Positions 26,178-34,939 of a stretch of DNA of 64,000 nt are shown here, in pieces; the stretch's first letter is position 1, and each line of letters begins with the position of its first letter. The notes beneath the pieces were generated by a model. It saw only the letters and a program-made list of their open reading frames with translations, did not search any database and was not told the origin of the DNA. The stretch spans positions 1 to 64,000 of the forward strand of contig CALEJT010000049.1 of the NCBI GenBank assembly GCA_937898685.1, in the 5' to 3' direction. The translations under genes and the position numbers were made by a program. The stretch comes from an uncultured Gammaproteobacteria bacterium. GTDB taxonomy: Bacteria > Pseudomonadota > Gammaproteobacteria > Pseudomonadales > Pseudohongiellaceae.

Positions 26178-27317
26178 ATGCGGCTCGCCTTCGTCCTGTT
26201 CGAATGGTTTCCCTATGGGGGCATGCAGCGCGACCTCATCAAGGTCGTCAAAGCCTGTCAGGAACGTGCCCAGCCGCACATCGCCATCTACTGTCTGCGC
26301 TGGAATGGGCCCAAGCCCGAAGGGGTGGAGCTGCATGAAGTCAAGGTCACGGGTCTGAGCGCGGTGGCGCGACGTGCGGCTTTTGAGCGTTTCGTTCAAG
26401 AAAAGGTTGCCGGCCGCTACGACAAGGTGGTTGGTTTCAACCGCATGGCTGGCCTCGACTATTACTTCGGTGCCGACAATTCCTTCACCTGGCGTGCATT
26501 CAATCAACGCTCGTGGTGGTATCGCCTGACTTCACGCGCACGGCATTACATGCGTCAGGAACGTGCGGTGTTCGGGTCGGATTCCAGGACCATCGCGCTC
26601 CTGCTCAGTCCCTTGCAGCGTAAGCAATACGAAGAAGCGCATGGCACACCGGCAGCGCGTCTGATCGATCTCAAGCCCGGTATCGAACGCAAACACTGCG
26701 CTACGGAGAATGCAGAGCAGCAACGCAAGGCTTTTCGTGCGGCGCAGGGATTGCGTGACGACGATCTGCTCGTGCTGCAGGTCGGCAGCAGCTTCAACAC
26801 CAAGGGGGTCGATCGTTCGCTCGCGGCCCTGGCCAGCTTGCCGGCGCAGCTGAAGGAACGTGTGCACTATCTCCTGCTGGGTCAGGACCAACCGGAGCCC
26901 TGGCTGCAGAAGGCCAGGCAGGTAGGAATTGCAAGCGTTCGTATCGAAGCGGCACGCCCCGACATTCCCGACTGCATGCAGGGTGCCGATCTGTTGCTTC
27001 ATCCCTCACGTCATGAAAGCGCCGGCATGGTGATCCTCGAAGCGATCGTCGCCGGTTTGCCGGTGCTGACCACTGCAAGCTGCGGCTATGCCTTCCACGT
27101 CGAGCGCGCCGCGGCCGGTTGCGTGTGTGCCGAGCCCTTCCGGCAGGAACGGTTGAACGAACTGCTCAGAACCATGCTGGAAAGTGATCGCCGTGCCTGG
27201 CGCGCCAACGGCATCGCCTATGGGCGTGAGCAGGATCTTTACGACATGCCGCAGCAGGTTGCAGAGTTGTTGCTGAACGAGGGGGCGCAGTCGCCCAAGG
27301 ACGACGGCAATGGCTGA
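26178..27317 (+). CDS. waaG: LPS core glucosyltransferase WaaG
   Basis: A 379-residue GT4 enzyme that adds the first outer-core sugar to heptose II. The N-terminus MRLAFVLFEWFPYGGMQRDLIKVV and the VVGFNRMAGLDYYFGADNSF strand match WaaG closely. The C-terminal half has the GT4 site VGSSFNTKGVDRSLAAL, LLLGQDQPEPWLQ and the catalytic Glu region LLHPSRHESAGMVILEAIVAGLPVL. It starts 8 nt after waaC and its last 8 nt overlap waaP. The donor could be UDP-glucose or a GalN derivative, which the sequence does not decide. Confidence 0.93.
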   Translation: MRLAFVLFEWFPYGGMQRDLIKVVKACQERAQPHIAIYCLRWNGPKPEGVELHEVKVTGLSAVARRAAFERFVQEKVAGRYDKVVGFNRMAGLDYYFGADNSFTWRAFNQRSWWYRLTSRARHYMRQERAVFGSDSRTIALLLSPLQRKQYEEAHGTPAARLIDLKPGIERKHCATENAEQQRKAFRAAQGLRDDDLLVLQVGSSFNTKGVDRSLAALASLPAQLKERVHYLLLGQDQPEPWLQKARQVGIASVRIEAARPDIPDCMQGADLLLHPSRHESAGMVILEAIVAGLPVLTTASCGYAFHVERAAAGCVCAEPFRQERLNELLRTMLESDRRAWRANGIAYGREQDLYDMPQQVAELLLNEGAQSPKDDGNG

Positions 27318-28092
27318 ACATCTCTGGCTCGACGAACCCTTCGCCGTGCGCTGGCGCGGCAAGGATGTGTTCCGCGAAGCCTTTGCCATCAACGGCGAGC
27401 AGCATCGTGCGCTCGAACAGCGGCAGACGCTGTCCTTCGTGCTCGACGGCAAGCGTTACTTCATCAAGCGCCATCGCGGCGCCACTTGGCGCGAGATCGT
27501 CAAGAATCTGCTGCAACTACGGCTGCCGGTGGTGAGCGCCTACAACGAGTGGCGTGCGATCCGCCGGCTCAATCGACTCGGCATCGCCACGCCCACACTC
27601 AAGGGTTATGGCCGACGCGGATTCTGGCCTTCGCAACTGGAATCCTTCCTCATCACCGAAGACGTCGGAGCGCACGAAAGCCTCGAGGATTACTGCCGTC
27701 ATTGGCGTGAATCACCGCCGTCGGTGCAGGAGAAACGTGAGCTGATCGAACAGGTCGCCGAAATCAGCCGCGTGATGCACGGCAACAACGTATGTCATCG
27801 CGATTTCTACCTCTGTCATCTCCTCAAGGTGCAGGGCAGAGCGAATCTCACCGTCATCGATCTGCATCGTGCGCTCTGCAAGCGCAAGCTGCGGCAGCGT
27901 TGGATCATCAAGGACCTGGCGGGGCTGTATTTTTCCTCGATGGACATCGGACTGACGCAGCGTGACCTGCTGCGCTTCATCGCCCTCTACAGCGGTCGTT
28001 CGTGGCGGGAGGAACTGCGTGAACGCCGGGCCTTCTGGGATGCCGTGCGCGCACGTGGTGAGAAACTCTATCGCCGCGACAAACGTGGTTAG
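27310..28092 (+). CDS. waaP: LPS core heptose(I) kinase WaaP
   Basis: A 260-residue kinase-fold enzyme that phosphorylates heptose I, a step essential for outer-membrane stability in Pseudomonas. The ATP-site lysine is in KRYFIKRHRGATW, and the catalytic loop is MHGNNVCHRDFYLCHLL with the Asp of HRDF; the metal-binding VIDLHRALCK follows. Length and motifs fit RfaP/WaaP (about 265). It overlaps waaG by 8 nt, which argues for coupled translation, and is convergent with the downstream membrane-protein gene by 4 nt. Confidence 0.94.
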   Translation: MAEHLWLDEPFAVRWRGKDVFREAFAINGEQHRALEQRQTLSFVLDGKRYFIKRHRGATWREIVKNLLQLRLPVVSAYNEWRAIRRLNRLGIATPTLKGYGRRGFWPSQLESFLITEDVGAHESLEDYCRHWRESPPSVQEKRELIEQVAEISRVMHGNNVCHRDFYLCHLLKVQGRANLTVIDLHRALCKRKLRQRWIIKDLAGLYFSSMDIGLTQRDLLRFIALYSGRSWREELRERRAFWDAVRARGEKLYRRDKRG

Positions 28093-29642
28093 CGCCGGCT
28101 TTCGCTGGGGTTCACCAGGCCGTAAGGCTGCTTCTGGTAGATGCGAACTTCGTCGCCACGTTCGTTGCTGAAGCTCGCCTCCAGCGCCAGATCGCGTTGC
28201 AGCTCGAGTTCCTCGCGCAATGATATGTCGTCGTGCCCGACCACCAGCATCAGATAGTCGCCGGGCTCGGCCAGGGTCAGCACGAGATGGGCATCGCGGC
28301 TCACCGAGTCGTAGTCTTCGATGCGACCACTTTCATAGGCGAGCGTGACGTCGTTGGTATAGAGCCGGATGTCGGGCGGCAATTCACTGCGCGACCAGGC
28401 GATGGCGTGCTCCACGTATTCGCGTGAATAACCGAAGCTCACCAGACTGTCGCCGGCGTAGTAGATGCAGAAGGCACCCACCACCCAGCGGAAACGCGGC
28501 AGGAAATCCTGTTCGCGCGCCGTTTGTGCCAGATGTTCGAGCAACAGCGGTACCTGCGTCAGCAGCACGAGGCAGAGCAGCACCGCATAGCGCTGCGTGA
28601 GGAAGTGCATGATGAACATGAAGAGTGTCAGCGCCACCAGCGAGCTCAGCAGATAGGCGGCGAAGGGACGCTTCACGTGCGGCAGCGGGCGCAGCAGTCC
28701 TCGCGCCCAACCCCAGGCCAGCAGCAGTGCCAAGGGCAGGCTCAGTGCCTGCACCATGTTCACGAGTACGGTGAAGACGTAGGCGAAGGCGATGATCACA
28801 CCGCCATGCCAGAGATTGTCGGCACCGGGGAAGTTGTCCGGCGTGAACAGCACCTGCACCAGCGAGGCCGTGGTGTCGCGCACCGAGTCGCTGAGGTTGA
28901 AGAGCAGCGGCAGGTAATAGCGGTAGGCGAAGCCGATCAGACCGATCAGGTCGATGCCTGCCATCAGGCACAGTGTGGCAACGAGGCCCACTCCGACGCC
29001 GAGCACACTCCACAGGCGCGTCAGCTTGCGCACTTCCCACGGCAGACCACGCTCGGGTGGCAGGCTCAGCATCAGCGGTGCCAAGCCGAGGATCAACAAA
29101 CCTTCGAGACGAAAGCCGATGGCGAGCAACACGCACACGCACCAGGCGATGGCGGTAAGGAGCCGCGGCCGTGCGTTGAAGTCGATCAGAAAACTCAAAC
29201 TCCACAGCGCAAAGGCCCAATAGCCGAAATCACGGATGAGATAGAAGCGCATCTCGTTGATTTCGGGATAGAGCAGGATCGTCGCTGCTGCGAACCAGCG
29301 CAGGCGCTGCGAGGGCTGCGGATGCAACTGCGTGACGATGCGGATGAAGGCAGCCACGAGCAGGGCATAGGCGAGCGCATTGAACCAACGTGCGCTGTCG
29401 AGAAGTCCGCCGGGCAGCAGCGGATCGAGCAGTGCAATCAGGATCGAGTAGCCGTACCAGCCGTACACGTCGAGTACGGTGCGCAGTCCATCGCGCTGGA
29501 ACACTTCGGCTGCATGCAGATAACCGTAGGCGTCGTCATTGAGGAAGCTGTTCTGCGCAACGATGTAGATCGACAGCAGCACACTCAGCGCCATGCCGAC
29601 GAGTGTGGGAATTGATCGCTGCAGAAGAGGGGCTTGCTTCAT
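28089..29642 (-). CDS. Multi-pass membrane protein, possible GT-C glycosyltransferase
   Basis: A 517-residue protein with about 10 to 12 membrane helices over the first 420 residues and a soluble C-terminal part of about 100 residues. The first external loop has NDDAYGYLHAAEVFQRDG, an acidic motif in the same place as in PMT/ArnT-type GT-C enzymes that use lipid-linked sugars. The C-terminal soluble part (DIRLYTNDVTLAYESGRIEDYD) is also seen in such proteins. It does not match a named family I know. The position between the LPS genes waaP and lpxL makes an LPS-modifying role plausible. It starts 4 nt inside the LpxL-fusion stop (ATGA-like overlap). Confidence 0.7.
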   Translation of the reverse strand: MKQAPLLQRSIPTLVGMALSVLLSIYIVAQNSFLNDDAYGYLHAAEVFQRDGLRTVLDVYGWYGYSILIALLDPLLPGGLLDSARWFNALAYALLVAAFIRIVTQLHPQPSQRLRWFAAATILLYPEINEMRFYLIRDFGYWAFALWSLSFLIDFNARPRLLTAIAWCVCVLLAIGFRLEGLLILGLAPLMLSLPPERGLPWEVRKLTRLWSVLGVGVGLVATLCLMAGIDLIGLIGFAYRYYLPLLFNLSDSVRDTTASLVQVLFTPDNFPGADNLWHGGVIIAFAYVFTVLVNMVQALSLPLALLLAWGWARGLLRPLPHVKRPFAAYLLSSLVALTLFMFIMHFLTQRYAVLLCLVLLTQVPLLLEHLAQTAREQDFLPRFRWVVGAFCIYYAGDSLVSFGYSREYVEHAIAWSRSELPPDIRLYTNDVTLAYESGRIEDYDSVSRDAHLVLTLAEPGDYLMLVVGHDDISLREELELQRDLALEASFSNERGDEVRIYQKQPYGLVNPSESRR

Positions 29643-31210
29643 GCGGACGGCGGTTCCTGGTTCGAGGGGGCGCCATTGTCGGCTGCCCGTTCCATGGCGG
29701 CAAGCTGCGCACGCCAGGCCTGCGGCATGGCTGGCGTGGTGACCTCGATGTAATGCTCGATCAAGGCCGCACGTCGTTCTTCGTCATAGGCGAGAAGTGT
29801 GCTCATACGATGCAGATCCACCAATCGGTCCATCTCGCTGGTCGCCTCGTTGCCGATGCGCAGACGCAACGGATCGTCGATGGCGAGGCCGTTCGTGGTG
29901 ACGATCAGATCCTGCGAATTCAGTGCCAGGAACGAGACCCCTTTGCCATGCATTTCGCTCAGGAAGACCGCGGCCTCCTGCGGCTCCACCGCACGTTCCA
30001 CCGCGGCGGGCACGAAACAGGTGGCGAAGCTCTTGTTCAGATGGGCCACGAGAAAGAGGCTGTCCACCGTCACGCTGGGAATGCCGCGGGAACGCAGCGT
30101 CTTGCTCAGGGCATCGAGGCGCAGGGCGGGATGCGAGTTGCGGCCGAGGCCTCGCGGCAGACCTGCGAACTCACGCAGTTCCAGACCGCTCGGCAGCGCG
30201 CGGCGATCTTCGCGCCCAACAATTGCCACGGCACCTTCGGTGAGCTTCTCGTAGCGCGCGGGATTCAATTTGCGCTGCGGCGTCTTGATGAAGATGTAGG
30301 GGCTTTCCGGCTTGCCGCCCGGCTGGGTCTTGAAGCGTTTGTGCATCCAGAGGTACTGCGCGGGATTCACTCGGATCGCCGCTTCCAGCGCCTGGTTCAG
30401 ACGGATGGCATCGGCCACGTCGTCGCCACTCGGGAAATCGGGGAAGGGAATCGCTTCGAGATCGTAGGGCTGCACCTGGTTGTCGCGGTGATGGCGCACG
30501 ATGAAGGTCGGAGAGCGGTTGAAGGACGCAAAACGCGCCGCGGCGGTGATGGTGGCGGCGTTGTTGCCGAAGAAGGGCGCGAATACGGACTGCTCGGGGC
30601 CGTAATCCTGATCCGGCGCGTACCACAGAATCTTGCCCTGTTTCAGATGGCGGAAGGCGCCGCGGATGTCGTAGCGATCGAACACGCCATTACAGTTGCG
30701 CAGGCGACCACGCAGCATGAAGGCATCGAACAGTGGGTTCTTGTGCGCGCGATAGGTGACGGCGAAGGGAAAGTGCTGCGACAGCAGATTGGCGGCGAAG
30801 TCGAGCGTGGTGTAGTGCGCGCCGAGGAACAGCACGCCGCGTCCTTCCGCCAGCGCCGCCGCGATCAGATCACCGCCCTTCAGACGCGCCAGCGGCTTGA
30901 AGTGAGCGGCGGGGCGGATCCAGCCGCACGCCGTTTCCACCAGGCCGATGCCGTTTTCGCGGAAGGTGTCGCGCACCAGTTGATGTTGCTCGCGCGGCGA
31001 CAGCTCGGGGAAACACAGACGGATGTTCACCTCGGTGATGTAGCGGCGCTCGCGGGCGGCGAAATAGGTCAGATCGCCCAAACGCGCCCCCAGCCAGAGC
31101 CGCAGCTTCAGCGGCATCATGGCCGCAAGCGACAAAAGGCCGATGCCCAGCCAGGTTGGCCAGTAGCGCGGCGCGAGGAATTGCGAATAGGGAGGGGCGG
31201 TGTTGGTCAC
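29639..31210 (-). CDS. Lauroyl (LpxL-type) lipid A acyltransferase fused to a kinase-like domain
   Basis: A 523-residue protein. Residues 1 to about 300 are a complete LpxL-type late acyltransferase: PRYWPTWLGIGLL membrane anchor, NIRLCFPELSPREQ, the catalytic GAHYTTLDF (HX4D, H132/D137), LWYAPDQDYGP and the terminal QYLWMHKRFKTQP. LpxL normally ends here (E. coli 306). About 200 residues follow. From about residue 320 (RYEKLTEGAVAIVGRED) to 495 they follow the layout of the WaaP/toluene-tolerance kinases: LRSRGIPSVTVDSLFLV, then a catalytic-loop-like AVFLSEMHGKGVSFLALNSQDLIVTTNG and the end VDLHRMSTLLAYDEERR. Catalytic HRD/N residues are not conserved, so it may be a pseudokinase. Start is a GTG matching the LpxL N-terminus. 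Confidence 0.8.
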   Translation of the reverse strand: MTNTAPPYSQFLAPRYWPTWLGIGLLSLAAMMPLKLRLWLGARLGDLTYFAARERRYITEVNIRLCFPELSPREQHQLVRDTFRENGIGLVETACGWIRPAAHFKPLARLKGGDLIAAALAEGRGVLFLGAHYTTLDFAANLLSQHFPFAVTYRAHKNPLFDAFMLRGRLRNCNGVFDRYDIRGAFRHLKQGKILWYAPDQDYGPEQSVFAPFFGNNAATITAAARFASFNRSPTFIVRHHRDNQVQPYDLEAIPFPDFPSGDDVADAIRLNQALEAAIRVNPAQYLWMHKRFKTQPGGKPESPYIFIKTPQRKLNPARYEKLTEGAVAIVGREDRRALPSGLELREFAGLPRGLGRNSHPALRLDALSKTLRSRGIPSVTVDSLFLVAHLNKSFATCFVPAAVERAVEPQEAAVFLSEMHGKGVSFLALNSQDLIVTTNGLAIDDPLRLRIGNEATSEMDRLVDLHRMSTLLAYDEERRAALIEHYIEVTTPAMPQAWRAQLAAMERAADNGAPSNQEPPSA

Positions 31211-31292
31211 TGTATTGCCGGTGATTCCTGGGCACGCGATTGTAGCAAGCCCGGCAGGCACTTGGAGTCCGCGGAGAGGGTGGCGGCTGTGC

Positions 31293-31298
31293 TATGAT
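31293..31298 (+). promoter_or_regulatory. Candidate -10 box of hldE
   Basis: TATGAT followed directly by GCCGCCC, 47 nt before the hldE ATG. It lies within the start region of the divergent LpxL fusion gene. No convincing -35 hexamer. Confidence 0.45.
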
Positions 31299-31345
31299 GC
31301 CGCCCTCTTTTTGGCCGGCCCCGAGAGCCTTCGACTTTTCCTCTG

Positions 31346-32782
31346 ATGAAACTCGACATTCCCCGCTTCGACAGTGCGCGAGTGCTGGTGGTCGGCGACG
31401 TCATGCTCGACCGTTACTGGCACGGCGCCACTTCCCGCATTTCTCCCGAGGCCCCCGTGGCCGTGGTCAAGGTGCAGAACACCAAGGACAGCCCCGGTGG
31501 TGCCGCCAACGTCGCGCTCAACCTGGCGGCGCTGGGCACGGCCGCGTCGGTGGTGGGCCTGTTGGGCGACGATGAAACCGGACGGAAGCTCGAAACCAGC
31601 CTCAATGCAGCCGGCGTGCTCTGCGATTTCCATCGTGTGGCCGACAAACCCACTATCACCAAACTGCGTGTGATCAGCCGTCATCAGCAGCTGATCCGTC
31701 TCGACTTCGAAGAGCCCTTCGCCGCCGAAGATGCCGCCAACCTCGAAGCCAAGGTCGAAGCCCTGCTCGACAACGTGAGCGTGCTGGTGCTGTCCGACTA
31801 CAAGAAAGGTGCTCTCAGCCAGGTGCAGCGGTTGATCCAACTCGCGCGTAAAGCGCAGGTGCCGGTGATGGTCGATCCGAAAGGTGACGACTTCACCATC
31901 TACCGCGGCGCCACGCTGCTCAAACCGAATCTGCACGAGTTCGAAGCCATCGTCGGCCACTGTGCAAGCGAGCAGCAGTTGGTGGAGAAAGGTCAGAAAT
32001 TGCTGGACGAACTCGAGCTCGAATCGCTGCTCATCACGCGCGGCGAGCACGGCATGACCTTGTTGCGCAAAGGCGAGGTGGAGCAGCACTTCCCGGCGCG
32101 TGCGCGCGACGTCTTCGATGTCACCGGCGCCGGTGACACGGTAATCGCCGTGGTTGCAGCTGCCGTGGCTGCTGGTAGTCCGCTGCCGGAAGCGGTGGCA
32201 TTGGCGAATGTGGCGGCCGGTCTTGCCGTGGCGAAACTCGGTACGGCAGCGATCAGCGCGCCGGAGCTGCGTCGCGAGATCCAACTCGATGGCGGCATCG
32301 ATCGTGGCGTGATGACGCGTCAGCAGCTCTTGCTCGCCGTGGCCGATGCCAAGGCGCATGGCGAGAAGATCGTGTTCACCAACGGTTGCTTCGACATCAT
32401 CCACGCCGGTCATGTGGGCTATCTGAAGCAGGCCAAGGAACAGGGCGATCGTCTGATCGTGGCCATCAACGGCGATGCTTCCGTCACCCGCCTCAAGGGG
32501 CAGGGCCGTCCCATCAACCCCATCGATCGCCGCATGGCGGTGGTGGCTGGTCTGGAATCGGTGGATTGGGTGGTGTCCTTCGATGAAGACACGCCGGAAT
32601 CGCTGCTGCGCGAACTGCAGCCGCATGTGCTCGTGAAGGGCGGCGATTACGGAGTCGATCAAGTGGTCGGCGCCGAGATCGTGCGCGCCTACGGTGGTGA
32701 GGTCAGAGTGTTGGGGCTCGAAGAGAACTGCTCGACCTCGGCGATCGTGTCCAAGATCCAGCAGCAACAGAAGGGAAGCTGA
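31346..32782 (+). CDS. hldE: Bifunctional heptose-7-phosphate kinase/heptose-1-phosphate adenylyltransferase
   Basis: A 478-residue fusion that phosphorylates heptose 7-phosphate at C1 and later joins it to AMP, giving the ADP-heptose used by WaaC and WaaF. The N-terminal ribokinase-like domain has VVGDVMLDRYWHG and the active-site VTGAGDTVIAVVAAAVAAG. The C-terminal cytidylyltransferase-like domain begins near residue 345 with IVFTNGCFDIIHAGHVGYL (HxGH) and ends RPINPIDRRMAVVAGLESVD. Length equals E. coli HldE (477). It is divergent from the LpxL fusion gene and convergent with an aldo/keto reductase. Confidence 0.96.
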   Translation: MKLDIPRFDSARVLVVGDVMLDRYWHGATSRISPEAPVAVVKVQNTKDSPGGAANVALNLAALGTAASVVGLLGDDETGRKLETSLNAAGVLCDFHRVADKPTITKLRVISRHQQLIRLDFEEPFAAEDAANLEAKVEALLDNVSVLVLSDYKKGALSQVQRLIQLARKAQVPVMVDPKGDDFTIYRGATLLKPNLHEFEAIVGHCASEQQLVEKGQKLLDELELESLLITRGEHGMTLLRKGEVEQHFPARARDVFDVTGAGDTVIAVVAAAVAAGSPLPEAVALANVAAGLAVAKLGTAAISAPELRREIQLDGGIDRGVMTRQQLLLAVADAKAHGEKIVFTNGCFDIIHAGHVGYLKQAKEQGDRLIVAINGDASVTRLKGQGRPINPIDRRMAVVAGLESVDWVVSFDEDTPESLLRELQPHVLVKGGDYGVDQVVGAEIVRAYGGEVRVLGLEENCSTSAIVSKIQQQQKGS

Positions 32783-32831
32783 GGATATTCGTCCGATACC
32801 TGGCCATGCCGCTCGAAGTGGATGACGGTAT

Positions 32832-33626
32832 CTACGCGGGCAACTGACCTTCCAGCGCTTTTTTTGCCTTCGCCACATTCTGCCGCAGATGTTCGGGCGA
32901 CAAGGTGCCCACGATCAGGCTGTGCAGCGCGGGTTCGCTGAAGATCAGTTGCATGCTTTCGGCGACGAGATCCCGGCTCTGATCGAGCACGTGACCACTC
33001 ATCAAGCCTTTCTTCACCAGCACACCCTTGCGCAGCTGCGCGGCGGTATCGACCACTTCGCGGTCCTGCTGCTGCAGATTCCAGGTCACCATCACCACGT
33101 CGAGCAATTGCGCGGCGAGTACGCCACCATCGATGGTCTTGGTGCTCATGCCGATGGTGCGGATCTTGCCATCCTTCTGGCATTGACGCAGCGCTTCGAC
33201 ACAGCCGGTTTCTTCGAGTATGACGCGATCGTTGCCATTGGAGTGGATGAGCACGATGTCGAGATAGTCGGTGCGCAGACGCTGCAGGCTGCGCTCGATG
33301 CTCTTGGTGACATGCGCCCGACTGAAATCGAAATGTGACACACCGTTCTCGAATTCCTCGCCGACCTTGGTCGCGATCACCCAAGATGTGCGCTCGCGCA
33401 GCAGCTGACCGATTCTTTCTTCCGAGGTGCCATAGGCGGGTGCAGTGTCGAGCAGGTTGATGCCGAGTTCTCGCGCTTCGCTCAGCAACGATTGAATGTG
33501 CGCATCGCTGGGCAGCTCGAAGCCGGAAGGATATTTCACTCCCTGATTGCGGCCGAACTTGACCGTGCCGAGGCCAAGCGCCGAAACACTGATGCCCGTG
33601 TTGCCGAGTGGACGCAGAAAGTTCAT
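32832..33626 (-). CDS. Aldo/keto reductase family protein
   Basis: A 264-residue (alpha/beta)8 barrel oxidoreductase using NADPH. Seen are MNFLRPLGNTGISVSALGLGTVKFG, the catalytic Asp/Tyr region LLDTAPAYGTSEERIG, the Lys in SWVIATKVGEEF and the His region DIVLIHSNGND. It is shorter than most AKRs (about 300) at the C-terminus. The ATG at 33626 overlaps the stop of the FAD-oxidoreductase gene (ATGA), with GGGAGCTGTG ahead; the frame open to 33779 lies inside that gene. The pair is therefore translationally coupled. Substrate unknown. Confidence 0.88.
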   Translation of the reverse strand: MNFLRPLGNTGISVSALGLGTVKFGRNQGVKYPSGFELPSDAHIQSLLSEARELGINLLDTAPAYGTSEERIGQLLRERTSWVIATKVGEEFENGVSHFDFSRAHVTKSIERSLQRLRTDYLDIVLIHSNGNDRVILEETGCVEALRQCQKDGKIRTIGMSTKTIDGGVLAAQLLDVVMVTWNLQQQDREVVDTAAQLRKGVLVKKGLMSGHVLDQSRDLVAESMQLIFSEPALHSLIVGTLSPEHLRQNVAKAKKALEGQLPA

Positions 33627-34795
33627 CACAGCTCCCAAGGTGGTGTGGCGACACTCACCGATGGCAGATCGAGAGGTGCCACCTGTGGGTGCGCCGGAGC
33701 GATCCGTTCGTTTTGCAATTGCTGCAACACGCGCGCGGCGAGATTGGGTGCCAACGTGAGTTTGGTGGGCCAGCAGCACAGAGCCTTGCCGGCGACGAGC
33801 AGGCTGTCCTGATCGGGCCGCTTGCCATCGGGCTGGCGTGCTTCCGCACGATCTATGCGGAAGCTGGAAAATTCGGCATCTTTCCAGTTCTGCCAGGGGA
33901 ACAGACTTTCCAGCAACTCACGTGCGGCCTTCAGCTGTTCTGCTTCGCTGCGTTTCACACCGGCTTCGGCCAGTTCACCGCCCAGATACCAGGCCGTGCG
34001 CCCATCGCTGCATGGATGCGTGGTGACGGTGAGCTCGGGCGTTGCCGTCAATTGATCCGATACGCAGTGCACGTAGAGTGGATCGGTGATGTGATGTTTC
34101 ACCACCACCATCTGCAGCGGACGGCGTTGCATCGCGGGTCGCGCAGTTTCGGGCAGCGGTAATTGCGAGATCAGTGCTTCATTGCCGGCGCCGGCAGTAA
34201 AGATGAAACGCTGTGCCGCGATGCGTGTGCCGTCGGGCAACACCAGCGCATCGGGACCATCGCCTTCGAAACGGCAGGTCGTGGTGTCGAGGCGATAGAT
34301 GCAGTCCTTGTGTGGTTCGGCGAGCGTGCGCAACAGCGAGGGCACGTCGAGCACGATGTCGTGCAGACGATAGAGCGTGCCCTTGTTGTGTCCATTGAAG
34401 AAGGCCGGCCAGTCCTGCGTCGGCACTTCGGTGACCTTGCCGCGCACGGTCTTCGAACCGAGGAAGGCATTGAGACGCGAGCGCAGACTCGGCCGTGGCC
34501 ACATGTAATAGGCATCGGAAAGCAGTTTGGCGCCGCGCAGATCGAGTTCGCCTTCACCGGCGATGCAGGCACGCCAGCGCGCCGGCATGTCGGCGATCGC
34601 TTCGGAAGCGCCGGTGAGCGTGCCGCCGAGCGCGTATTTCATGCCGCCGTGAATCATGCCCTGCGAGGCGATGCTCTGCCCGGCACCGAGCGCGTCGCGT
34701 TCGAACAGGAGCGCACTGTAGCCAGCCTGGCGTGCGCGATTGAGCAGCCACAGGCCTGCGACACCGCCGCCGAAGATGAGGAGATCCTGATGCAC
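33626..34795 (-). CDS. FAD-dependent oxidoreductase (D-amino acid oxidase-like)
   Basis: A 389-residue flavoprotein of the DAO/glycine oxidase superfamily. The Rossmann motif DLLIFGGGVAGLWLLNRARQAGYSALLFERD is at the very N-terminus, followed by GAGQSIASQGMIHGG, which binds FAD; RFIFTAGAGNEALI marks the second FAD strand and LVAGKALCCWPTKLTLAPNLA the C-terminal cap. The start is taken as a GTG at 34795, 36 nt past a minus-strand TATACT box at 34838-34843. There is no good Shine-Dalgarno. Operon with the aldo/keto reductase; divergent from waaA. Confidence 0.8.
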   Translation of the reverse strand: MHQDLLIFGGGVAGLWLLNRARQAGYSALLFERDALGAGQSIASQGMIHGGMKYALGGTLTGASEAIADMPARWRACIAGEGELDLRGAKLLSDAYYMWPRPSLRSRLNAFLGSKTVRGKVTEVPTQDWPAFFNGHNKGTLYRLHDIVLDVPSLLRTLAEPHKDCIYRLDTTTCRFEGDGPDALVLPDGTRIAAQRFIFTAGAGNEALISQLPLPETARPAMQRRPLQMVVVKHHITDPLYVHCVSDQLTATPELTVTTHPCSDGRTAWYLGGELAEAGVKRSEAEQLKAARELLESLFPWQNWKDAEFSSFRIDRAEARQPDGKRPDQDSLLVAGKALCCWPTKLTLAPNLAARVLQQLQNERIAPAHPQVAPLDLPSVSVATPPWEL

Positions 34796-34939
34796 GTTAG
34801 ATACGAAGGAAGGCTGAAGCGGAAACCATGGTGGCGCAGTATACGTTGCCGAGGGGTGGGATTCACGGGACAATTCCGCGCCTCTGTGTTCGGACCCTGT
34901 TGCTTCTCCTGACTTTCCCATCGCTTAGAGGCCTTCCGC

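Noticed and set aside
29603..31297. A 564-codon plus-strand frame
   Set aside because: Antisense to the LpxL fusion gene, which has clear acyltransferase motifs.
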